A stretch of 64,000 nt of DNA from Candidatus Binatia bacterium. GTDB lineage: Bacteria > Desulfobacterota > Binatia > UBA1149 > CAITLU01. The position numbers were made by a program, and so were the translations under genes. The DNA lies in NCBI GenBank assembly GCA_036493895.1, contig DASXOZ010000072.1, positions 1-64,000 of the forward strand, in the 5' to 3' direction. The notes under the pieces were generated by a model. The model was given only the letters and a program-made list of their open reading frames with translations. It had not been told where the DNA came from and did not search any database. This document shows, one piece after another, positions 27,980 through 34,298 of the stretch (the first letter of the stretch is position 1; each line of letters starts with the position of its first letter).

Positions 27980-28615
27980 TCACAGATCGGCGCGGGATGC
28001 CTTTACCTGCATCGTACCCGATGGTGATGACGACGGAGTGAAGGAGCTCGCCCCGTCCGGTGCCGCGGCACGCAGTGCATCGGCCAGCGTGTCGGTCACG
28101 ACGAAGCCTGCGGGTCCCTTTCCGCGCCCCATCCTGACCAGCGTCTGGCGAGCTCCCGGCTGCAGCTCGCTCACGATCACGCGCGTATGGACCGATGCAC
28201 AGCGGCGCACGAAGTCGTGCAGCGCCCTTTTCCCGCTCACGTCCACGAGGGGGACCTCCTTCATGCGCAGAATGAACACCGCCGGCGGCTGGTGCGCGGT
28301 CGCTTCGAGCAGGTCGAGCAGGCGTCCCGATGCGCCGAAGAAAAGCGGTCCGCGCAGCTCGAAAATCTCGACGCCGGCAGGCAGGCGCTCGCGCGCGAAT
28401 TCACCGGCGGCGCCGTCCTCTTCGTCGAATTCTTCGTATTCGTCACCGAACAACGACGGTCCGCCCTCGAGCGCGACCGCCTCGGCCATGCGGTGCACGA
28501 ACAGCACGGAAGCAAGCACGACGCCCACCTCGATCGCCATGGCAAGGTCGACGAGAACCGTCAGCGCGAACGTCAGCAGCAGGACGGCGCGGTCGCCGGC
28601 GCTCGCCCACAGCAT
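27980..28615 (-). pseudogene. 5'-truncated SulP-type anion permease remnant with STAS domain
   Basis: A 211-residue frame that matches only the C-terminal end of SulP permeases. It has the last membrane helices (AVLLLTFALTVLVDLAMAIEVGVVLASVLFVHRMAEAV, residues ~10-48), an acidic linker, then a STAS domain (FELRGPLFFGASGRLLDLL, AVFILRMKEVPLVDVSG). A complete SulP protein has ~10-14 membrane spans before this point; upstream lies a different small gene, so ~350 N-terminal residues are missing. Either a decaying fragment or a free-standing STAS protein with a membrane anchor; the fragment reading is simpler. Confidence 0.75.
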
Positions 28616-28689
28616 CGCCCGGAAGCTGGGTATACGCCCGCGGCGCGAGGTTCAAACGCAGGTGGGGAAAAGCGGCCGCGTTCGCAGAG

Positions 28690-28953
28690 CTACTCGACGT
28701 CTTCGCCGAAATGGGCCCTGGCGATGCGAGCCTTGAGGTACTCGAGAGTGCCGAGATCCTCAATGATGTCGCCGCCGGTATCGTAGAAGAAGATCTCGCC
28801 GTCCTTGTTGCGCCCCACCGCAACGAGCCATTCGAGCTCGTCGCGGTCCTCGAGCAGGTAATTGATCGCCTGCGAGACACCCTTGCCGGGGATGATCGTG
28901 ATCTTGGTGCGCGGACCGGTTGCCGTTTTTGCTGCCGGAGTCTTCTTCTTCAT
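28690..28953 (-). CDS. Small conserved-looking hypothetical protein
   Basis: Encodes 87 residues. Lys/Thr-rich N-terminus (MKKKTPAAKT) followed by a compact alpha/beta part: ITIIPGKGVSQAINYLLED, WLVAVGRNKDGEIFFYDTGGDIIEDLGTLEYLKARI. No signal peptide, membrane segment or Cys. I do not recognise the family. It lies between the SulP remnant and the rRNA/tRNA methyltransferase gene on the same strand. Confidence 0.6.
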   Translation of the reverse strand: MKKKTPAAKTATGPRTKITIIPGKGVSQAINYLLEDRDELEWLVAVGRNKDGEIFFYDTGGDIIEDLGTLEYLKARIARAHFGEDVE

Positions 28954-28992
28954 CCGTCGTGACCCGCCTCGAAGCCTAGGAGCGGGTCCGGA

Positions 28993-30255
28993 TCATGTCA
29001 ATTCCAGCGTGCAGACCGTTTCGACGTGGAAAGTCTGGGGAAAAAGATCCACCGGGACGACATCCACGACGCGATAGCCGGAGCCTGCAAAGGTGCGCAG
29101 ATCCCGGGCAAGAGTTGCAGGATTGCAGGAAACGTACACCACGCGAGGGGCAGCCAGGGCGGCTGCGGCGCCGGCTGCCGGGCCGAGCCCGCTGCGGGGA
29201 GGATCGACGAGCAGCACATCGACGCCGTCGTGGGGCTCGGCCAGCCACCGCTCGGCGCGCGCCGCGGCGAAGCGCAGGTTGCGAAGCCCCGCGTCGCGCG
29301 CCGCGATGCGGGCCGCCGCCACTGCATTTTCGTCTTCGTCGACGGCGAGCACGCGGCCGCTTCGCGCGGCCAGCGCGAACGAAAAGTTGCCAGCGCCGGC
29401 ATAAAGCTCGACGAGGTGTGCGGGCGGCGTTTCGGTGCAGCGATTCGTCACCAGTGCGACCAGGTCGAGATTCGCTTCGGTGTTGACCTGGCCGAAGCAA
29501 GCGCCGGGAAAATCGACGACGATGCCAGGGGCTACTTCGAAGCGGCGACGCGCATCGCCCCAGGCCCGCGTCCAGCCGCGCCCCTGCATGACGAGGCCCG
29601 CAATCGGACTTGCGGTGCTGTCGATGATGGCCTTTGCGGCCGCCGTGTCGTTGGGTCGAAGTCGCCCTGCGCTCTGCACGGCCACCGATACTCCCGGCAG
29701 CAATCCGCGCGATGCAATCTCGACGCGCATCACGCGCGTGGTCAGCGCGGCGACGAATTCTTCGACGGGTCCGAGTGCGTCGCGCACGACGTCTTCGGCA
29801 AGCAGGCAGTCGGGCACCGGAACGAGGCTGCGAGTGCGCGCCTGGTAGAAACCGATGCGACCGTTCTCGAAGCGCAGGCTGAGCCGGTTGCGATAGCCGA
29901 AAGGGCGGGGCGACCGGACGATGGGCAGGACGCTCACGCCGTGGAGGCCGGCGATGCGTGTGAGCGCATCGATCACGGCCTGGCGCTTGGCGGCGAGCTG
30001 CTGCTCGCCCGCGACGTGCTGCCAGGGGCAGCCTCCGCATTCATGGACGATCGGGCACGGCGGCGTCACGCGCGAGGGGCCGGCCTCGACCAGCCGGACC
30101 ATCTCGGCCTCGGCCCAGGAGCCGTGGTCGCGGACGACTTTCAGGCGAACGCGGTCTCCCGGAGCCGCTCCGGGAACGAAGACCACGCGCCCTTCGTGGC
30201 GCGCCACCGCGCTGCCGCCATAGGCCAGCGACTCGACCGAAACTTCGAATTCCAC
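28993..30255 (-). CDS. TrmA/RlmD-family RNA (uracil-5) methyltransferase
   Basis: Encodes 420 residues from GTG at 30255; upstream in-frame codons encode a basic stretch unlike the family. It methylates U at C5 in 23S rRNA or tRNA using SAM. An N-terminal TRAM-like domain (VESLAYGGSAVARHEGRVVFVPGAAPGDRV) is followed by 4Fe-4S cysteines CPIVHECGGCPW plus PDCLL, then VELYAGAGNFSF (SAM), LVDPPRSGLG and the nucleophile VSCNPATLARDL. The Fe-S cluster favours an RlmD/RlmCD-like role, but the target cannot be told. Divergent from the MBL gene. Confidence 0.88.
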   Translation of the reverse strand: MEFEVSVESLAYGGSAVARHEGRVVFVPGAAPGDRVRLKVVRDHGSWAEAEMVRLVEAGPSRVTPPCPIVHECGGCPWQHVAGEQQLAAKRQAVIDALTRIAGLHGVSVLPIVRSPRPFGYRNRLSLRFENGRIGFYQARTRSLVPVPDCLLAEDVVRDALGPVEEFVAALTTRVMRVEIASRGLLPGVSVAVQSAGRLRPNDTAAAKAIIDSTASPIAGLVMQGRGWTRAWGDARRRFEVAPGIVVDFPGACFGQVNTEANLDLVALVTNRCTETPPAHLVELYAGAGNFSFALAARSGRVLAVDEDENAVAAARIAARDAGLRNLRFAAARAERWLAEPHDGVDVLLVDPPRSGLGPAAGAAAALAAPRVVYVSCNPATLARDLRTFAGSGYRVVDVVPVDLFPQTFHVETVCTLELT

Positions 30256-30462
30256 GCGCTGCCGGTGTCCTGAGCCGGAAACGCGTCGGTGCCGATGCCG
30301 CGCATTTCCGGAAAGGGCACTACTGGGGCCCGGATGCGGCGCTTGCAAGCCGCGCTCGCCGGCGGGGCTGTGAAGCCGGCTCACAGCCTGTTGCCGAAGA
30401 CGGGCCGAAAGTGCCTGTGTCGCCTTGACTTGCCGCATTCGGGGCCCCTAAGTTTGCGGCCC

Positions 30463-31206
30463 GTGAAACTGACCGTGCTCGGGTCCGGCGACGCATTCTG
30501 CTCGGGTGGCGCGTTGCACAGCTGCAATCTCCTCGAGCATGAGGGCGGAACCCTGATGCTCGAGTGTGGACCCGGCGTGCTCGCCGGGATGAAGCGCCTG
30601 GGCATCCCCACGGGGGCGCCCGACGCCTTGCTCATCTCCCACCTTCACGGCGACCACTTCGGCGGCATCCCGTTCCTGTTCCTCGAGTACCTTTTCGAGA
30701 ACCCTCGCAGCCGGCCCCTGACGATCCTCGGGCCCCCGACGATCCTGGAGCGCAGCTTCGCGCTGTACTCGGCGCTCTACCGCGAGTTGCAGAGCTTCGA
30801 GCTGCCGTTCGAGATCCGCTGCGAGGAGCTGCACCCCGGCTCGCGCACGACGGTGGCAGGCTTCGAGATCGAAGCGTTCCGCGTCACGCACAATGCCGAG
30901 CCGTTCTCGCTCGGCTACCGCATCGTCTCGCCCGACGCGACGATGCTGTTCTCCGGAGACTCGGCGTGGAACGAGGCGTTCGTCGAGCAGAGCAAGGATT
31001 GCGACGTCTTCCTTTGCGAGTGCTGCACGATGGAGCCCACCGTGCCGATGCACACGAGCTACTCCGAGCTGCTCGCCCAGCGAAAGCGCCTCGGCTGCCG
31101 CAGGCTGCTCCTGACTCACCTCGGCGCCGACGTGCGCCTCGCCACGGATTTCCGCTTCGAGCGCGTCGAAGACGGAATGGTCTTCGATCTGCGCCGCGGC
31201 TCCTGA
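30463..31206 (+). CDS. Metallo-beta-lactamase-fold hydrolase (RNase Z-like)
   Basis: Encodes 247 residues from GTG at 30463; no Shine-Dalgarno sequence is visible, so the message may be leaderless. The MBL signature HLHGDHFGG lies near residue 59. Other marks are LTVLGSGDAF at the N-terminus, an FRVTHNAEPFSLGYRI segment, FSGDSAW (metal Asp), and a C-terminal LLLTHLGAD. The order fits RNase Z-like and related phosphodiesterases, but it lacks a clear flexible arm, so a tRNA role is not assured. Confidence 0.75.
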   Translation: MKLTVLGSGDAFCSGGALHSCNLLEHEGGTLMLECGPGVLAGMKRLGIPTGAPDALLISHLHGDHFGGIPFLFLEYLFENPRSRPLTILGPPTILERSFALYSALYRELQSFELPFEIRCEELHPGSRTTVAGFEIEAFRVTHNAEPFSLGYRIVSPDATMLFSGDSAWNEAFVEQSKDCDVFLCECCTMEPTVPMHTSYSELLAQRKRLGCRRLLLTHLGADVRLATDFRFERVEDGMVFDLRRGS

Positions 31207-31258
31207 TCGCATCGATCCTGGTTCCTTCCCCGAACGCACGGACTTGCGGGCCGGAGCT

Positions 31259-31867
31259 TCAGCGGCGTGCGCGCAGCTCGGAGAGGATCGCCAGCAGGTT
31301 GTAGGTAATCTGCAGCGTCGCGCCCCAGATCTCGTGGCGACCGGCGGTGATCACGGGAAGCTCGTAGGAATTTCCGCCCCAGTGGCGCGTTGCCTGCGCG
31401 TGGTGGCGCGGGTCTGCCAGCGCCGAAAGCGGCACTGCGAAGATGTCGGCAACCTCGCGGGGATTGGCGCGGAACGCGTAGCCGGGCGGCAGCAGGCCGA
31501 TCCACGGCGTGATCACGAACTGTCCCGCCATCGTGCTGACGTCGTCGATGCATCCGATGACCTGCACGTCGGCGGGGTCGATGCCGATCTCTTCGGCAGT
31601 CTCGCGCAGCGCCGTCTCGAGCGACTGCTCCTGGCCGCTTCGCTTGCCGCCGGGAAACGCAACCTGGCCCTTGTGGCTCGGCAGGTGCTCGCTGCGAAGC
31701 GTGTAGACGATCTCGTAGTCGTCGCTGGCGCTGTCGGCGGAGACGATCGTCGCAAGCACGAGCGGGATCAGCACCGCGCACGGCGTCGCGCCTGCCGTCG
31801 TGATCGAGAGGCGGCGGCGCGCGCGAAGGTGGTGCGTGAGTGTCTCGGGCAGCGTCACGCCGGTCAT
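31259..31867 (-). CDS. Nudix hydrolase, coenzyme A pyrophosphatase type
   Basis: Encodes 202 residues from the ATG at 31867. The Nudix box GGKRSGQEQSLETALRETAEEIGI (key residues G..E..REUxEE) is preceded by the SHKGQVAFPGG pattern (SxHxGQxxFPGG-like) that marks the CoA-diphosphatase subgroup (YeaB/NudL). It probably hydrolyses CoA or related dinucleotides to limit side products. It converges with the MBL hydrolase and diverges from thiI. Confidence 0.88.
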   Translation of the reverse strand: MTGVTLPETLTHHLRARRRLSITTAGATPCAVLIPLVLATIVSADSASDDYEIVYTLRSEHLPSHKGQVAFPGGKRSGQEQSLETALRETAEEIGIDPADVQVIGCIDDVSTMAGQFVITPWIGLLPPGYAFRANPREVADIFAVPLSALADPRHHAQATRHWGGNSYELPVITAGRHEIWGATLQITYNLLAILSELRARR

Positions 31868-31938
31868 CGTGCGCAGGCGCCCCGGCGCGGGCAAACGGCG
31901 ATCGGACCGCGCTGCTGTCTTTGCTGCGCCATCGCGCC

Positions 31939-32106
31939 AGCAGGTTGCGGAAAAACCCCTCCCGTCGGCCCGCACGCCGCTTGCACGCGACACCGGCGTT
32001 GCGAAAACTTGCTGCAGGATGCAGCTACAGCGGCGTTTTCGCGCCTTGGTGTCGCGCGCAATCGACGCACGGGCCTCGGTCCGGAGTTTTTCCGCAACCT
32101 GCTAGA
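31939..32106. repeat. 168-bp imperfect inverted repeat (MITE-like) upstream of thiI
   Basis: The left arm starts AGCAGGTTGCGGAAAAAC at 31939 and the right arm ends GTTTTTCCGCAACCTGCT near 32103. The arms match imperfectly for ~75 bp (shared inner blocks GCGCGACACC and GCGAAAAC) and meet at GCTGCAGGATGCAGC near 32011-32025. A partial copy of the end sequence lies at 33324-33345. No frame within looks coding. It fits a MITE-like element or a long transcribed hairpin, ending ~10 nt before the thiI start. Confidence 0.8.
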
Positions 32107-32115
32107 CTCCCCGCC

Positions 32116-33327
32116 GTGCGCGCCGACGTCGTCATCGTCCATTTCAGCGAGATCGCGCTCAAGCTCGGTCACCGGCGCATGTTCGTCGAGCGCCTCGTCG
32201 AGAACGTTCGCCGCGGCCTCGTCGGTTCCGGTTCCGGACCGGTGCATCACCGCTGGTCGCGCCTGGTCGTCGAGCTTCGCGGCGCCGATCCTGCTCCCGT
32301 GATTCAGCGCCTGGTCGCGATGCCCGGCATCGCCGCGTGTTTTCCGGCGCGTTGGGTGCCGGCGAGCCTGGACGACCTCGACCGGGCCGTCGAGGCGGCG
32401 ATGGACGAGGGATGGAAGCCGCAGGGGTCGCTGGCGGTGCAGGTCCGCCGCGTGGATCGCTCGTTTCCTTCGACGTCGCCCGAGATCGGCCGCCGCGTCG
32501 GCGCGCTGATCGTCGAGCGCACCGGCGCGCGCGTCGACCTCAAGCATCCGGACACCAGCGTGCACGTGCACATTGTACCCGGCGAAATCCTGCTGTCGTT
32601 CGAGCGCTTCGAAGGATGCAGCGGGCTGCCGGCCTCGACGTCGGGCCGCCTGATGCTGCTTCTGTCGGGCGGCATCGATTCGCCGGTGGCCGGTCTTCGC
32701 ATGCAGAGGCGAGGGGCGCGCATCGACGCCGTGCACTTCCACAGCGTTCCGTATCTTTCGGCAGCCAGCCAGGCCAAGGCGCGCGAGCTTGCCGGCGTCC
32801 TGGCGCGCGGCCAGCAGAGGATGCGCCTGCTGATGGTTCCGTTCGGCGACTGCCAGTCCGAGATCGTCCGCCACGCACCGCGGCCGCTTCGCGTCGTGCT
32901 GTACCGCCGCATGATGATGCGCATCGCATCGGCGCTCTCGCGGCGCTGCCATTGCCACGCGCTCGTCACCGGCGAGAGCCTGGGCCAGGTGGCTTCGCAG
33001 ACGCTGCGCAACATGAATCTCGTCGAGCAGGCAGCGACGTTCCCGGTGCTGCGACCCCTGGTCGGAAGCGACAAGCTCGAGATCAGCCGCTACGCAGACC
33101 GCGCCGGCACGTTCGAGATCTCGATCCAGCCGGACCAGGACTGCTGCACGCTGTTCGTGCCGAAACATCCTTCGACGGCTGCCGGCCGCGAAGAAGTGCT
33201 CGAGGCCGAGGCGCTGCTCGACGTGGACGCACTGGTTGCCGCGTGCGTCGATGCGTGCACCGAGGAGTGGATCGATCCGTCGTGGCCGCACCCGAATGCC
33301 GGACAGAGGCGCGTTGCGCTGGTCTAG
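32116..33327 (+). CDS. thiI: tRNA 4-thiouridine synthetase ThiI (without rhodanese domain)
   Basis: Encodes 403 residues from GTG at 32116. An N-terminal ferredoxin-like/THUMP region (residues ~1-165) binds tRNA; the PP-loop motif SGGIDSPVAG at 184-193 activates U8 with ATP; TGESLGQVASQT and DQDCCTLFVP are further ThiI marks. The C-terminal rhodanese domain present in E. coli ThiI is missing, as in many bacteria where a dedicated cysteine desulfurase supplies sulfur. It may also feed sulfur to ThiS (14-15.6 kb). Confidence 0.92.
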   Translation: MRADVVIVHFSEIALKLGHRRMFVERLVENVRRGLVGSGSGPVHHRWSRLVVELRGADPAPVIQRLVAMPGIAACFPARWVPASLDDLDRAVEAAMDEGWKPQGSLAVQVRRVDRSFPSTSPEIGRRVGALIVERTGARVDLKHPDTSVHVHIVPGEILLSFERFEGCSGLPASTSGRLMLLLSGGIDSPVAGLRMQRRGARIDAVHFHSVPYLSAASQAKARELAGVLARGQQRMRLLMVPFGDCQSEIVRHAPRPLRVVLYRRMMMRIASALSRRCHCHALVTGESLGQVASQTLRNMNLVEQAATFPVLRPLVGSDKLEISRYADRAGTFEISIQPDQDCCTLFVPKHPSTAAGREEVLEAEALLDVDALVAACVDACTEEWIDPSWPHPNAGQRRVALV

Positions 33328-33345
33328 CCGCCTGCGGAAAACTGC
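33324..33345 (+). repeat. Partial copy of the 31939-32106 inverted-repeat terminus
   Basis: CTAGCCGCCTGCGGAAAACTG, directly after and overlapping the thiI stop, matches the terminal CTAGCAGGTTGCGGAAAAAC of the upstream element with a few changes. thiI is therefore bracketed by related sequences. Confidence 0.5.
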
Positions 33346-33365
33346 AGAATCGGCGGCGACGCGGC

Positions 33366-33470
33366 AGCATTGCGACGGCAACGCGACAGCACCGCGACGG
33401 CGTTGCGGGGGCATTGCGGGGGCATTGCGGGATATTGCGCGGCATTGCGCCGGCCTTGCGCAACTTGCGC
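33366..33470. repeat. GCATTGCG-type short interspersed array
   Basis: Between thiI and dciA the sequence repeats GCATTGCG and close variants (GCGTTGCG, ATATTGCG, CCTTGCG, ACTTGCG) at 8-13 nt spacing, including two tandem GGGGGCATTGC units near 33406-33430. No coding frame is convincing. It may be a protein-binding cluster, possibly DnaA- or IHF-like, or slippage DNA. Function is unknown. Confidence 0.5.
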
Positions 33471-33513
33471 GGGCCCATGGGCAGGTTCGTTCGGGATTTG
33501 ATATGGGGGCTGC

Positions 33514-34047
33514 GTGAAGCGGTCCGGCCCCACCAAGCTCTCGGCCATTCTCGAGCAGACGCTGGCGCGATTCGGCCTGGATCGCCGGCTCGACGACTAT
33601 CGCGTCTGGCAAGCGTGGGACGAGGTGGTGGGCCTTACGATCGCCCGCAATGCGCAGCCCGTTCGCCTCGATGGATCCCGCCTGGTCGTCACCGTGCGCT
33701 CGTCGACGTGGCTTCAGGAGCTCAGCCTCCTGCAGCGCGAGCTGATCCTGAGGCTCAACGAATGGATGCAGCGCGAAGTCGTTCGCGAATTGTTCTTCGT
33801 CGTCGGACGCGTCGAAGACGACGGCGCGCGACGGGCGGCCGCGGCGACCGTCGCCAGGAATACCGCGGCGGCCGCGAAGAATGCCGCGCCCACAACTTCG
33901 CGAAGCGTCGATGCGCCGCCGGCGCAGTTGCCGGCCGAAGCGGCCGGGCTCAGTCCCGAAGTCGCGGCGACGTTCGAGCGACTGTGGCGTGCGGCCAGGG
34001 CCCGCGCCGAAACCCATCCGGGCGGCGCCCGCAAGACGCGCGGGTGA
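33514..34047 (+). CDS. dciA: DciA-like DUF721 protein (predicted helicase-loading factor)
   Basis: Encodes 177 residues. The N-terminal ~95 residues are a DUF721 domain: LSAILEQTLARFGLDRRLDDYRVWQAWDEVVG, IARNAQPVRLDGSRLVVTVRSSTWLQELSLLQRELILRLNE. DciA binds DnaB in bacteria lacking DnaC/DnaI and helps load it at the origin. The C-terminal half is Ala-rich, low-complexity and probably disordered. GTG start at 33514 with a purine-rich region upstream. Followed by the nrdJ regulatory region. Confidence 0.82.
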   Translation: MKRSGPTKLSAILEQTLARFGLDRRLDDYRVWQAWDEVVGLTIARNAQPVRLDGSRLVVTVRSSTWLQELSLLQRELILRLNEWMQREVVRELFFVVGRVEDDGARRAAAATVARNTAAAAKNAAPTTSRSVDAPPAQLPAEAAGLSPEVAATFERLWRAARARAETHPGGARKTRG

Positions 34048-34140
34048 GGCGCGGATGACCCGGCCCCGCCGGATGATGCGCACAGTCCCTGGGCGTGGAT
34101 CTGGACAGATCGGGTACGCTCAAGTTTAACGGCCCAACGC

Positions 34141-34201
34141 AGGAGCTCGATTCCGCTAGATGTTGTGGTATCGAGCTCCTGGCAGTACAATATATTGATA
34201 T
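34141..34201 (+). promoter_or_regulatory. nrdJ promoter with hairpin and NrdR-box-like site
   Basis: TTGTGG (34163-34168) and TACAAT (34186-34191) are spaced by 17 nt, a good sigma70 match. The -10 overlaps ACAATATATTGATAT (34187-34201), close to the near-palindromic ACAATATATTGT core of NrdR boxes that repress RNR genes. A perfect 11-bp inverted repeat, AGGAGCTCGAT (34141-34151) and ATCGAGCTCCT (34170-34180), spans the -35 region. This is an AT-rich island in GC-rich DNA. Repression by NrdR is an inference. Confidence 0.55.
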
Positions 34202-34298
34202 TCCCGCTGACCCCGTGGGCTGCTCTCGACCGCAACGAGAGAGCACCCGCGGCATTGCTCGATCGCCCCGGTGCGGCGAAACCATGGAGAAAGTGAGT

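Noticed and set aside
34048-34298. Cobalamin riboswitch upstream of the B12-dependent RNR
   Set aside because: The region is only ~250 nt, lacks the conserved GCCACTG-type B12-box, and its main hairpin overlaps the promoter instead of following it.
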